This document shows positions 45,411-60,400 of a DNA stretch of 64,000 nucleotides, one piece after another. Within the stretch, counting starts at the first letter, position 1; each line of letters opens with the position of its first letter. Position numbers and translations under genes: made by a program. Source of the DNA: Lepisosteus oculatus (Eukaryota; Chordata; Actinopteri; Semionotiformes; Lepisosteidae); contig NC_090706.1 in NCBI RefSeq assembly GCF_040954835.1, forward strand, positions 38,635,148 through 38,699,147, written 5' to 3'. The notes beneath the pieces were generated by a model, which was not told where the DNA came from, made no database searches, and saw nothing but the letters and a program-made list of their open reading frames with translations.

Positions 45411-48400
45411 CTGCAAGAGAAAAACAAAAAGGGGGGAGGGGATTAGGTCAAGACTTTGTGTCAAGGTGAACGAGCAGAGTGTAACAACACAGCACAACAC
45501 ATAGTAAAACCTCTGCCAAGGCCGCAGCGCTTTCTGCAACAAAAAGTTGTCTTTATAGAATACATCACCTAAAAACAAGAGAATATGAGATTAGATCCTG
45601 CAGAGAGGTCATGAGATTTCATTAAACATTTATATCAAGCTATAGTTAGAACTACTTAAAATGACCTCATTTCACATTCTATTTGAAGCAAGGTGGAAAG
45701 GCTCGTCAAAACCCTAAATATTTCTAAAGAACGTAAGAAAATGTAGTAGGCAGATTAATTAATAAACCCTGTAATACACCACCAATAATGATCAAGAAAA
45801 AACAGCACTGAATGTATGAAAGTCCAACTCAAGTTTAACCTAATTTAAGTAGTTACACTGGACGCACCAGTGCAACATCGTGACCTCCATTCTCAATCAG
45901 GGTGTCTTACTAAAACTGTAAACCACTACTGGAGAGAGGTAGTCCTCTGTTGAACCAATGTCCTTCCTCTCAAGTCAAGATCAAACAATGAAGACGATGA
46001 AAATGCAGCATGTTAACCTGGTTAAAAGCGTCACTACAAATCATTTACGAGTCTTCACGAAGTAAGCGATCACTGGGCAAAAACGATGAATTCCAGATTA
46101 CATAAAAATATGGGGCGTTTAAGACTTGAGGCCCAAGTTCAGATATGGAATTTATGCAACATTTCAATTTTGGAGCAAAACTGTAGAACTCGGGACCCCC
46201 ACGGTTTCATGGGTCAGGGGAGGAGTCGCACTACAGACCAAGGCGCATGCCTGGCATACCTATCCGAAACAGCTGTCTTTTCAGGAATTTGCAGCAGAAA
46301 CAAAAGGGACGTGAAGGATCTATCCAACGGCTCCGCAGCAGCTCATACTCCAGCAGTAAAGCATACCTCATACCAAACAGATTTTGGAAGCAGAATCTTT
46401 ACAGCCCTTCAATACAGCCCGTGACGCAGAAGGCAACGACGATGTTTCTGCTTCTGCTCCCACTGTCCCAGATAGAGACAGCACCAAGCCCAAATGGCTT
46501 TGACAATGGCTACGCAGTGACAAGGGCTGCAACACAGACCTGAGCATCCACTTTCCCAAAAGTACATTCCCGACAGCAACCAAATCTTCCGTTTCACACG
46601 AAACTATTTACGCTTTCAAAGCACGTAATCAGGTCGGTAAATTAATGGGTGTTCTAATCAACAGGGCAGAAACACAACTGAATGCAAAGGCCCCAGGCTC
46701 TTCCAGAGCCAGCCCATAACTCATTAGCGGTAAAACAGTAATGGGCAGACTGTTTACAGACAGAAGTTACAATCCAATTCACGCTAGAGAAAAACTGCAA
46801 AACAGAATTATCTAAACAATTCCCTGAATAAAAAGACTGTTTTAAGAGATAAGGCTTAAGAAACCAGTAATTATCTTCCCTTCGAGACGCAGGATGAAAG
46901 ACACCAGTGGCTTGTTGAATCCTCACCCAGAAATGTTACGGCACACAAGCCTGTACATGAACACGCCAGTGCAGTGAAGTTTTAACTGTGGTGCTTAGTG
47001 TGTGGATCTTGACAGGCTTTTCTGGCTCCCATTCCTCTGACTCAGACCCAAGCAAGACCGCTCAGCTCAGGCTTCAGAGAACAGTTTGATCTGGCTGCAG
47101 GCAAAGTGAGGCTGCGGATTGAAGCCTCTGAACATTTCAAGCACACTGCAGTGGTATGTGAGAAGGGAGAAAGAAATCCAGGTGGAGTACACACTGATTG
47201 CTGGAGAGCTTGTTTGACACTCCTTCGGTTTTAAGCGGCAACATGGATCTTCCAATATCCACCCCAAAAACAACTAACATTTGTATAGGTCTTGAGATGC
47301 AATGAAATTCTGAAAAACCTCGAATTCAGCACTGGCTTTAAAATTCAAAATCCAAAGGTACTTCATACCCACATTTCACTATTTATGTCAGCCTACCTGG
47401 AAACTGTTTTAAAAGCTCAGCTAAGTCAAAATTTCCAAAAATAATTCAATATAGGTGATACTGACCATCAATTTCCAAATCCAAATTATATTTTCAAAAA
47501 CCTAACCTTGTATAGTTAGAAACAGCAATTAGACTGCCTCTGCTGTTTTATAAGTATTGTGATTAGATAATGGAATGCACTCATGTTTATAGAAAATAAA
47601 TTAATCGTTGCCTAAGGCATGGAAAGTTTCATTGTGCCAAATAATCTAAAAGGTCCTTAACTCCTTTGAAAATGACCTCTGTTTCAATTATGAGATGGAG
47701 ACTGAAATTAATTAAGGAAAGAGAGTAAGCAATTTCTCCGTTTTCTATAAGCAAAGGTGACGGTGCAAGCATTCTCAAGAAACGGTCTCAAACCACTGAG
47801 AGTATGGATATAACACACTAAGTTTTAAATCTCAACCTGGCATTTAAAAAGCTGGTCCGGGTTAAAGCTTCAGTTCAGGTTAAGGAGATTTCAGGATTAA
47901 GAATTTATAGGCCTCTAAACACTAACACTGGAAAGGATCCTGGATTAGCAATAAAATAAACTGGACCTCGATAGGAGCAATTAAAAACACTGCACCATCC
48001 ACTCTATTCATATTTGGAGTATACAAGATGACCCTTAAATTCACTTCAATGTACTTTCACCAGAACAGAGTTCTTCCAATTTCATGTCTCGGTATCGGCT
48101 CATTAGATTGGGGAAGCTAGATAAAACTGTGCAAGGCCAGCTTCCTGAAATTGACCTGAACATGGTCTTTTGAGGTCCTGTTCTTTAGGGCCAACCAACG
48201 GTCATCACAGTAATTGAAGGTTTACACTTTTATGAGTAGCAGGTCGCACTGTTTCGGAAAACTAGAAACTGCAAAGGAAGTACACGCCAAGTTTCTCTAC
48301 GCTAAAGCTGTTCATAAAGCACTCCAAAAGGTCAGACAATTAAACCTTTAAACCAAATGAACTCCACTTCTTACACGAGTGTAAAAAGGCAGGTGATCTT

Positions 48401-51400
48401 CAGAAATCTAGTGCAATCCAACAGATGCTTGGTGTAAGATCAGCTGACCACAAGTTAAACGGCCATGCGGTAATGCAATCAGACTGAAATTATTCACTCT
48501 GAACAAATTTCATTTAATACTTCTTCATGGGGTAACTACGCAAGAAGGCTGTAATACAAAGCCACATTAACAATGTTGGTATTGTTACAAACCTACTGTA
48601 GTGGGGAAGCCAAGATGGTATCCAGGAAACCAGCAATACCTTCCAAACAAAGTCCTTTCAAGCTCCAATACTCTAGAGCTTTGCCATTTAAAATTCCTGG
48701 CTAAAGAGCTTCGCTTTACAGGCATGGAGGGGTTGTTAGTTTAAATGGGTCAATATGCCTATAACAACTAGGAAAGGTGCAGTGAAACCCAGCTTGTTTT
48801 TAAGAAAAATTAAATGCCTTTAAACAGATTTTCAATTAAAGTCAGAGTCCTAAAGAAACATGAAACCAAGGTTTGGGAGAGAGGGTGTGGAAGGACGTGT
48901 GTCAATTTTTTTATTTGACCTTGCGCGTTTAAAAAAAAAATCTCACGTCAGCAAAACGCTCTCAAACTCAAGTTCAAAACTGGCAATTTGCTCAGCTTTG
49001 TGGACAAAAGCATTCTAGAGAGGTTCCAACAATGGTTACCAACATTGCAAAAACAACTCAAGGACAGCGCAGATGAAGGGTTAGTCCACTGCTACATCAG
49101 CAGATCTATTTGTGGCATAATTTTTGTATTGTTTATTGCCTTTAACAGGAGAAGTGCAATGAATTATCAGCAGTATTAAGAAGAGTCCTTTCTCCTGTGA
49201 TACTGTAATGTCTTTCAAAGCTTCAAGGAAAAGTTTGCAAAATGCAGACTGAACTGACATCAGCAGAACGGAGAAATCTTTTTCGTTAGCTTGGGACATT
49301 TTCCAGAATTTCATTAAGTATCACCAGGAAATGCTGCAGGCAGCTAGCCAGTGAAATGAGCTAAACTTACTTTGTATCTATACAAGGAAGCTGTACAGAA
49401 ACATACTGGCAGGGTAACTGGAACAAGGTAAAAACATCAGATACTTTCACACACATGAAAACTGGCTTTCGTACATTTCTTCAGTAGAAGAAATCTCGAT
49501 CTGTTCGAGAAGAATGGCACGTAAAACTAAACCTAAATGCAGACAAATGTAAAGAGTCTGACAACCATTAAAAATCGCAATGAAACTCAAACTACTACAA
49601 TGTAATGTAAACTAGTTCAGGCAGTTTGGATTAACGCCAGTTCAGAAATGTAGGTATCCAGTTAAGCACTGAGGACCTCTCCTTAAACACATGCTGTTTT
49701 AGTAGAACTGACAGTAACAGAACTCCAGATCGAAGGAGCCATCTATGCATCAGCTTTTCATGCAAAACCTCAATTAGGGCATCACATTTTCTGCAGAGCA
49801 GAAAGGGCTGCGATGAGAATAGCCCACCCAAACACTCAGCACAATCCTGATAAACAGCCTCACCATGCGTGCAGTATTACACACAAGGCTCCTAAGGGGG
49901 TGGTCGAGCTGTGCTTAAAGCCAGGAAGAACGCAAAGAAGGGGGCATGTGAGCCAGCACACAGACTCGCCTGCTCAAATGACTTAAACCCAACAAGGTCG
50001 TTTCCATGGGGAGGACTGATCAAACATTTGGCCCTTCACATGGTGTCTTTCACACTGTAGCAGTGAGCCTACAACAAAGCTGCACAGACATCGCTGGCTC
50101 AAAGATTTATAGCTCACAGAAAAAACCAAGCCACGCTGCAATCTGGGGATTAAATAATACGACAACCAGGATTGTTTTCACGAAACCGGCTCACCCTGCA
50201 GGGAGCGTATTGATAAATCAGACAGTAAGATGCAAAGGCGTGGCAGATATATATTGGATCACCACCGCCCACCTTTGACCAAGCAGGCATTTCTTTTAAA
50301 GCAGCATTTAATGAGGCTTCGACTGCAGTATTGAGAGCCACTTCAGTACAGGGAATCTGACAAAGAAAAATTAAGATCATTAGTCCGGAAAACCAACCAA
50401 AACCTGTGGGATAAGGCGGATCATTTTTTTAACTGTAACATCACTCCTTGCTGATTCACCAGTATCTTGGCAGACAGATCTCTTCTTTCCAGCTGTGAAG
50501 GAAATATTAATAAGGAATCAAAAAGAAAATGTTTAAAGTGGAATTAGAGGGCAATTATCAGACATTTTACTTCTGTTACAAATCCCTCTATTAATCAATA
50601 TTATAAAGCACAAGCCAGAAATGCCAGTGTTAGTAATAGGTTAGAATCTCACTCCCATGTTCATCCATTAACATCTTATTATCAGACATGCATCTGTATG
50701 CCAATCAAAACTAACAAGTGTTAGGTCCAGGAACGATGATTGGAATAATTCTCTATCAATGTTATCCCATTTGGAAAGAGGTTAATTCAAGGAAGGGATA
50801 ATTTAATGTTTTTTTTACGTCCAAAAACAAATATAAAGCAACCCTTTTGTCCCAAAGAAGAAGAAAGACATTTTGGTTCAAAGTTAGTAGTCAAATTTTC
50901 CAAGGACGTCTTTGCATCTGCAAGACAGACCAACTGAATTTTTGGGTGTCTCCTTGATCTAACACCGTTTTTCATTGATCTACTAAAAAAAATGAATTTG
51001 GGGTACAGAGAGTGTTCCAAATCCAGTTTTTTTAACCCTTTGCTTTGAAAGCAATTGGCGTCTCTGTTACTGCACTCAAAACGTCGCTTGGCTCTTTGCT
51101 ACTAACCTTTCATGTTACTCTTGGGTTTGTCAGTTTGCTTGCCTGTGGGGGTTTGTGCCTGCTGCCCCTGCCCCCCCGAGGAGGCTGCCTGTTGGGCGGC
51201 TTTCTGCTTCAGCATGGTCCAGTCGAATGTGTAGTCATACTGGTGATTCAGGGTCCTGCCAGAGAGACCAGCACAGATTAGCGCTCAGAGGGGCTCAACA
51301 GGCACTCTCCCACCAGCCTAGGCCAACTCCTGCAAGCAGCACACTTAAATGAGTCCCATCACGTCAAAGCACACATTACAGTGAGGCTGTTCAGATTTAA

Positions 51401-54400
51401 CATTTTTCAAGGAACCAGAGAGAAATCTGATCCTGGCTATTGTCTGGTGGGGTTGCGAAAAACTCCGCTTTAATTTTGAATCACTTGAGATGAAAAGGGC
51501 AAACCTGAGTGGTGTGGGTGCAACCGTTCAAGGTACAATAAGACTGAACATTTTCACAGTGGCAACGGGAGGAAAACCCCCGGGAAATGAGAATAAGACT
51601 CCCACAGCATACCTGCCATCGCAATCGCCAGTGGCCAGAGATTTCTTACAGACCTGAAAGCATTTCCAAATAAATCTCATACATTGTTAAAATGCTACCA
51701 CATGGCCATCTCGTAACTCCATATCTTAAGTTACATACACATATTTAATGTAGCATTATGTAAGCCACTTTTGTCTTCCCCCAGATAATGCCTTATACAT
51801 TTCTCACTCACTGTAAAATGCCTGAAACTAGACACGTTCCTATGCGTGCGTCACTGCTCTCTGGGGAAGGACTGCAAGCCGAGACTCGACGTTAAGGAAA
51901 AGGGCTACGAGGGCGAGTAATGGTGAGCACCTGAAGAGAATGCGGAAGAGCTGTCGCAGGTACATGTAGTCGGGCGCCTCCTCGAACCGCAGCCCACGGC
52001 AGTAGTTCAGGTACATGGCAAACTCTGCCGGGAAACCCTAGACAAAGGGATACGTGAAAAACACGATTAGGGCTCTCTTCAAGCCTCTTCACCCAGCCAG
52101 CTGCACAAGGGGAAAGAGGCAATGTGCAGGTGAAGTCGGGCTCTCCCAGAACACTGCCAGAATGGAGCCCCCAAACCCTGTACTGCCGCACAGGTTCGAA
52201 CCACAGCCTCCAGGAGCCCAACGCCTCTGCACCCCGCTCTCCGGGACGAACCCGCCCAGAAGCCGTTTCAGAGGCACAGGTAACACGAGTGCTTGTCAGC
52301 CAGCAGATGGCAGCGTCACCCATCACGTTTCCACTCCCGTCCTTTCCCTCGCAGCCCTGTAATCTCACGCCCCACCCCACCCTCTCTATCCCTTTGGTTC
52401 AGGCCTGCGAGCACAGCTGCTTCACCGAAAGCGGGAATTACATGACTTTGTCACTCCACTCCTGCTTCCACCTTAACATCACTATAAAATGGAAACAAAA
52501 ACTCCGCCCTAGATCCACAGGATCCAGAAGTGCTACATTTTCATTCTCACATCTAAGTATTACAGCCAATAGGCATTTTTAGACACTCCTGTAAACGCAT
52601 ACATTCCTAGCATTCTCAGTCGCATCACAACACTTCCGTGTCCCTGTTTGAGCAACGGATTACCAAACAACGTCAGTCACTTACAGTTTTAGAAGTCACA
52701 TGGTAGCACACTGAGGAGTGGTTAAACATGTACTTAACTACCAAACACTTAATTCTGTTGGCAATGACAGAAATGGACACTACATCAGGTTGAGGCCTAG
52801 CAACACATACGGATTCATGGGACAGTAGCATCTCTGAAGTCAGCCCATGATCTCATCCTGCTACATGCACGAGACTCCCGCACAAAGCCACAGTGCGTGA
52901 ACCAGAGCTCAGAGCACAGCTCAGCTTGAAAATGTTAACCTGCGGCACTCAGGGTACCCGACTTGATATTTCTTCTCTGTGCACATATGCACAGCTTCAA
53001 ACTGCCAAGAAGCAGCGCTTCATTTTTCTGAAAACGAACCAAGACCCGTCTAGCAAGTTAGAATAGCTCAGTAACATGGTCTTCTATATAATCCTTCCTT
53101 AAGGGCGGACTGTTCCAACACACACCAGCTCACTGTGGATACTTGCTAGGGTGACACAAAAGGCCAAAAGCCACAGGATGTTACAGGTGGCACATACCTT
53201 ACACAAGACTTCAACAGGAGTCGACATCTTTTTCTCACTAATCTTCTCGTACTTCTGTTTCTTTGTGGCAGCCTGTGGAACATGTGGGCGAAAAACATGA
53301 AAATGTTGTGCAACACCAAAATAAACCGACATGTTGCCCTTTCACCCATGTGGAACAATCCCACAGTCGAGAAGATGGAAGTTATGAATGTCTTTAATTG
53401 TCGCTGAAAACAGTCGAAGCATTAACAGCGGTGTGGTCTTGAGCATGGGCCTTGATCCTTTGCTCACACGGTCGTCCATGTGTGCTGGACCACTCTTTTA
53501 CAACCTTAATCCACTACCAGTACAGCGAGCTGTAAACTGCAACATTTGCCCTGTCAGAGGATTTACATTTCAGCACTTGTCCAGTGCTGAAGTTCTATTT
53601 AATCTAATTACACTAAGAAGAATCTCATGCAAATGCTAATTTTTAACCCTCCACAGGCATGCAAAGCCTACAGAGAAACAGAGTTTTACATTCCAGTGTG
53701 ACTATAGAAAATGTCTTACAAGAAAAGATGCCTACAGCATCCTCAGTTTTGCTTTTTAAATAAGAGCTGACATCATTTCGATATTAAATCGTTACTCTGT
53801 CACAGAACTGCAATGCAAACCTGGAAAGAGAAGGGCTGTTGAGACTTGTCCTTTAAGATTGTCAAATACACAAGCCTGACATTATCTGGGAGCCCTAGGG
53901 TACCTGCCTGTCCTACCTTTAATCCCTGCCAGGGCAGGCTGGTTCTATTGAAGTACATCAGCACGTATCCTAGCGACTCCATGTCATCTCGGCGGCTGCA
54001 AAGACAAGGATTTTAAGGCTTAAAATAAGACAGTACACCATCTCAGAATACTGCTATTTTTAGCACACAGAGAACTGAGCCTGTTACAAAAATAGATACC
54101 CAAAAATAAACATGATACTTCTTAAATTTATGCCATAAAGAATACTGTAAAACCGGACCTGACTGCAATGCAGTACTGCTCTTCTAACAGACCTTTCAGT
54201 TCAGTTTTAGAAGCGATTAGGAAAACGGTTTTAACACACCTAGCAGCACTATGCAGTTTATTCAGCTTTGATATTAAATTGGCTTACTGGTTACAGGAGA
54301 TGCCAAGAAGCTGAGTAACTGCAAACATGCATTCTGACGGCTGACATGACTGACAGCTGAACCTGTGTTCTCACAGAACAGTGACAAAGCCTTACTGACA

Positions 54401-57400
54401 ACATGTGGGATTCTGGGTCAATGGAAACAGCAGCTGTTACTGGTAGCAGGAAGCACCCATAGTCAGAAAAAGCCTCATCAGACAAGGCAAAACCCCTCTC
54501 TGACATATGGCTGAGCAGGGTTGTTGAGTATGCAAAACCTTGTTATGCATGCAGGGTCTACAGGCAAGACTAAAAAAGACAAGGTCTACACTGACTGGCT
54601 GAGGGACCAACCTTTTTAGTCTTGAACAGCACAGACTACGAGGGCACCCGATTCAAGTATTAGAAAATCCTTAAGGTCACTGACAAAGTAAGCCTAGTGG
54701 ATTTCTCCAAACCAACAGTGAAACATGAACCAAAAGGCACAAGCGGAAACTACATTTCAAATTAGCTTAGAACAGGAGGCATGTCTTTATTCAAAGTATT
54801 GTGAAAGTATGGAACAAGCTGCTCACTCTGTCAGCTGACATCCTGCCTTCCTTTAAGAAACAACTGGGCAAGATCAATTAGCTACTGACTATGAAATAGG
54901 TGAGATGAGCCAAATGGTCTCCTCTCATATGTAAGTACTCTTGTTTCCTACATCTTTGTGGCTGAAATAGACGTGGAAGTTTAAAGGCAGCCCTTAATAC
55001 AAGATCTAACCCAATGTTTCAGTTCCAGATTACATACGCTCGGGAATCACATGCAGCATCACCACTGTTCTTACCTCTGCTCGATGCCCAGGTGTGCATT
55101 GATGCTGGCATAGCGAGCTGTTCCTGTGAGGTTTTTGTCTTCTCTGTAAGGTATGTGTTGTCGTGTTCTGTTGTCCCGGTATTTTTTGGCCAAACCAAAA
55201 TCAATAAGAAACAACTGAAACGAAAAGAAAAAAGATGTTCATGGAAAAGGGGCATTATTTTTTAAAAGTCTGTTGTACTTTACAACAATGTACAGAACAA
55301 TCTGAAACTTTCTGGCCATAGTAGATCTTGATCAAAATGTTATTCAGTAAATGTGAGTTTAAAAGAACTGAACAAAAACCTCAAACCAAAAAAAGCTATT
55401 AGTACCTTTATTCTTGTGTTCTAGAGATGCAAACAAAATCTGAATTACACAATTTAAAGGTTTACTTTAAATTTCATTCACAAAATCCAGAAGCTCTATA
55501 GTCAACACTTCTGAAACTCACTCCATTTTACACCTACTTCTAAATTTCCCTATTGCAGACTTTTTTTTAATTTTCAAATTTCATCACCAGTACCAGTTAA
55601 ATCTCCATGCCTCCTACTTCATGACTAACTAGCAGCAATGCAGCTTACAATGTAGAGAAGGAAGCCAACATCCTAAACCACCACATACCCAATGCACTAA
55701 GAGCACGGTCATATAACAAATCCAAGGCCTCTTCAGAGTGTAAAAGGGATGACTCCCTTGACTTCCGAACACAGGCTTGACTGCTAAGGAAACATCACAT
55801 TACGGAAGTTTTCTCTGGACCAGACCGCTATCCTGCGTAAGAACGTGTGTGGGCAGCCGTAGGGAGTGCATCTTCACCGAGACGGGGCGATCGCATCGAA
55901 ACATACCCACTCAGCCGTGCTGCTCTGCTCACTTAGCTCGGCCCGGGACTCCAACCTTACTTCCTCTTGTCAAGAGGATGTGTCGCGCTCAGCGAGAACA
56001 TTCCATTTAGAGGCCACTATCCGAATATCCAGTCACACGGCAGCTACAGGCGCATGTTAAGAGTCCCTGCTGCTGCAGTTGCATACAAAAGTACATCGTA
56101 CACAATCCTTACTAATCTGGATCCTTCTAAAGACCTTACTCACACTGTGAACATTTTGGTGCATGTTTCCACACAAAGTCATGATTCAAGAGTCAAACAG
56201 TTGCTGGCAGAATAACAGGCAGGGAAAATGTGATGTCCTCCCTTTCACTTACATGCTGTGTACCTCAAAAATACTCTTACCAGTTGTAAGGTGTCAAAGC
56301 ACAAGGATGGGAAGGATATGGGTGCCTATACCAAGTGACACTTATTAACAAAGACATCTTGGTGATGGCACATGTCTTAAACTTTGAAACCAAAATGGAG
56401 TCTTAAAATTTGAGAGCAATACATTCTAGTTCACAACTGGATTTAGCATTACCCCCATCCATCCAGTAATGGAAGCTGGGGAGAGCGGAGAGGAGCTGGT
56501 TTTAAAGATTTAAAAAAATCTATAAGGGGAGATGAATATCATCTTTATCTTGGGACAGGCTGCTGCCAATATCCTTGGAAGGAGGAAGGCGTTCACATTC
56601 TAGGCTCCCAGGACTCAAGTTCCTTAAAAACAAAACTGTTTTGCTGGACTTGTAAAGGTCACCATGTGACTGCGGTAAGACACATGCAGCTGGCTGACAC
56701 AGAAGGGGGTATGGTATGAAAGGCTAGCTTGTCTGACAGTAAAATAAAGCCATATAAAAGTACAAGTTCTGAAGGAAAACTAGTCGTTCAGCCTCCTGCT
56801 TCAAGAGGCTACAGTGAATTCACCGCTACAGAGTGGACCAGCAGCAATACTATGTAGGTAGTGCTTCCTTTGGTATGTTATGACCTACATTTGTCGAATT
56901 AATTCCAAAACTGCTTGTATAAGACACACTGTTAAGAATGATCTGATAAGGTCACTGAAAGAACTCCAGTAAGTGTCCGCTGATCAAAGAAAGAAAGGTT
57001 CAGTTACTGAACCTAGCTACTGAAGTTACTGAAAATCAAACAGATTTTCCTAGGATTGTAAAGCCTAAAATTATTTTATGATGCCCAAAGAGAGGCACAT
57101 TGTTACAATCAAGCCTTCCTTTCTCTTCACTGAAATGTGCTCATTCAGAAAGAATAGCCAACATGTCACCATCTGATCAAAAAAGAGAGGAGTGTGGGAT
57201 TTGCTACATATACTAACCAGCAAGACCTGGGAACTAACGAGGAACATCATGCAAATCTCAGGTACAAGCCAGTCCCAACACTCTTCTTTCTTTTATTTCT
57301 GCATTTAAACAGAGCAATGCTGTCTTCTATCCAGTGCAAGAATCTAAAAATACTACTGAAAACAGAAAACTTTCCTCCAGGCCTTGCATTACTAGGAGAC

Positions 57401-60400
57401 AGCAAAACAAACTAAATTTATAGAGACATCATGTAATTACATTTCAGATGCTTTTATCTCCTTTCACACATTTCCACAAAGAGGGTATTAGACTACATCT
57501 ACCCACAGTGGTCTCCAGACCTGACAAAAACTCTTTTTAAATCAATTTAAAAAAAAGAGATTGAGAGCCCCAGAGCCAAATTTGAAACCCAGCAGGAGTA
57601 TCCTCAGCTGCACATAAATAATGGACTGTTTCAATCCCACACGACAAAAACTGGGAAACTTCCCACGGGCCGCCGAGCTCTGAGGAAGATACTGGGCATG
57701 TTCACCTGGTCTCATCCCCAGCTCACACAGGCAGATTCCCAGCAGCCCTGCCGATCCCCCCCTGCTTTGCCGTCAACGTTCTGCGCACCTGGCCGGGAGC
57801 CAGATGCAAAGCGAGACCCTGACGTCAGCCAGGCTGCGCGCTGCCTCCCCGCGGCTGGTTCAAACCAGCTTCACGCCGCCTGCGGGCAGAGCGGGTCACG
57901 GGGAAGGCTGCTTCCTGCTCAGCCCCCTCCTCCTGGGCCAGCTCAAGCCCACCCCCCCCCCCTCCCTGCTAGGTGTTGAGCACATTACCGCCAATGTACC
58001 CCAACAAACATCACATTACAGAGCAGGGTTACAACTCACATCTGTCACCTATTACTCCACTATAAAACACACTAATGCCAGGGTGATCTAGATTTGATCT
58101 TTTAAAAATCCACTTTTTTAAGCCTTATGCATAAACCGACGTAACCTAAAGAGGAGACCCTGCACACAACCTAATTTATCCCTCAGTACATTACTCCACT
58201 GGAATAAAATCCTACTCATGGTAATCTGCAAATCAGTCACACAAAAAGCTTGTATAATTCCAAATAAAGTTTTCATAGTATAGTATGGAAGTTTCAGAAA
58301 ACTTGATTTTCGTACAAAAAGGATGTGTAACTAGCAAGTCACTGACATATATCCATTCCTACCAAACTCAACTTAACTGCACATTTCAATTTTAGTTCTA
58401 TTTAAAGATATGGGAACTTTCCAAAGCTTTCCATGAAATGTAACCTCATCACCTTAATGACTACATTAGTCTTCCATAATGACAAACATCATTTCCAAAA
58501 TCCCAACTGAGTGCCACCACTGAAACAAAACCGTCACAAAATAAATAAACAAACAGATGTAGAATGACTTTTAGATAAAAACGTGAACCTACAATACTCC
58601 AAACAACCCAATACACCAACATAATCCACCTTACCTCCCTTAAATCATGTCCTACATCTAAACATAGAAGCTGCAATCTAGATTAAACGTTAAGCCCTAG
58701 ATCTGTTTAGCATGTGTGTCTGGATTAAATGCCAACAAGTGTACATTTTATTGATTACTGATCAAATTATAAACAGAAAAAAATAAAGCCAAAGTTAATT
58801 TGGGGGAGTATTAGGAAACGGTAGGTGTTTCAGACCTGGTTTAATCCTGAGAAAGATGGGTCCTGAGAAGAACTAACAGCCACGCTTCTTTTCCTCTTCC
58901 CCACTGGAGATTCTAAACACTAAACAAACAATAGAGGGTGCAGTGCATCAAACAGTATTGCTGACAACCCCACAAGGCCAGCGCAGACAGGCAACACCAA
59001 GGCTCAGAAAAAGAACGGAGCAGAAGAGGAGGAAAAAGCCCAAAGCCATCCTTCTCCCAGTACAAAGCACTCTAGTCAACCCAAGAGAGAGCTCTGTTAA
59101 TCGCCTTTCTCGGAGGACCTAACCTTGCCTCGGTCACAAGCCCCAACATTAACGCTTCACCAAGGCTGAGGGCTAGGAGGTCTGCGAGCTGCGCAGATTC
59201 AGCCTTTTCGTTTTAAAAGCCACCCTGGCACAAGAAGAGTTTGCTAGGAAATTCAGTCACCCCTCCCCCAGCTACATGCACCTTGGTTACAGAACACTTC
59301 CAAGCCTGTTCCTCTTTTTTTACTTTGCAGAGGCTTCTGAATGATCTCAGCCTTTAACACTAGCAGTGCCACCTGATACGCAAGCTCTCTTGGAGACTTT
59401 CAATGACGACGTAACCCGATCAAAAAGAGAATATAAGCAGCTCTGCCCATAAGCAGAAAACAAGCTGCAGTTGAGCACAACTAGAGTTAAAGGGCCTAAT
59501 TTTCAGTCTATTCCTTACAATGGGCACCCTCAGATTGCATTAGGCATGAGAAACTTTTTAAATTAAACTAACAAAATTCCCCTGCCCCTTCACTACCCCC
59601 ATTAATCTTTCCTTAAAAGCAATGTATGAAATGATGCCTTTGGCTTTTAAGACAGCACTGAAAAGGTGAGACACCTTCAGTAAGGAAGAGGGCAGAAGGC
59701 TTTTTGGCACCATTTGTAAGGACCATCAAGCTGACTAACATGCAAAGAGAAGCTCTAAAGAGCAAAAATAAAAAGCATGCAATACAAGTAAGAGCATGAA
59801 TTAATCTGTAAATTTACGCATCAGATTTAGCACAGCTAAAAAAAAAGTATGACAGGAGCGCTTCTGGGATTATCATGTTGAAACCCTGGCAGTGGTATCT
59901 ACTTAGGAGCTTTCTAGAAAGCAGTAAAGAAGTGAAAAAAGCTTTTAGCCTAGGATAATGCCAGGCTGAATGTTACTCAATGGCACAGCATGGAAAATGG
60001 TACAGAGAGATGACTATAGGGAAGTGGGCAGAGGAATGAATGTTCCCATTTCATCTTTAAAAAAATCACGCTCATCATTACATAAATTCTCTTTCCTCTA
60101 CTAGGAAAACATGAAAGCAGAGGATGGACCAAAGCTTTCTAATCCGCTAAACTGTTTTTTTTTTCTGCCTATGTGCAATTAGAAGTGAGCGACACATAGG
60201 GAGATGATCTGATGTCATATCCCAGCTCTATCATGAGAGCCCAACGCAGATGTGCTCTGCAGCACTTCACTTGGCTGGAAAAATAGAGATGAAACCCTTG
60301 GCATCACCTCCGTGACACAAAATCTCTAACTTCCCAGTTGGGAGGCAATAGAGGAAAAAGAGAAAAGCCTGGGGTATAGTTTGCCATTAAAAAAAAAAAT

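Noticed and set aside
51892..52380. 162-codon minus-strand frame overlapping a CSNK1A1 exon
   Set aside because: It is out of frame with the CSNK1A1 exon and contains intron; the real exon is 51931-52037.
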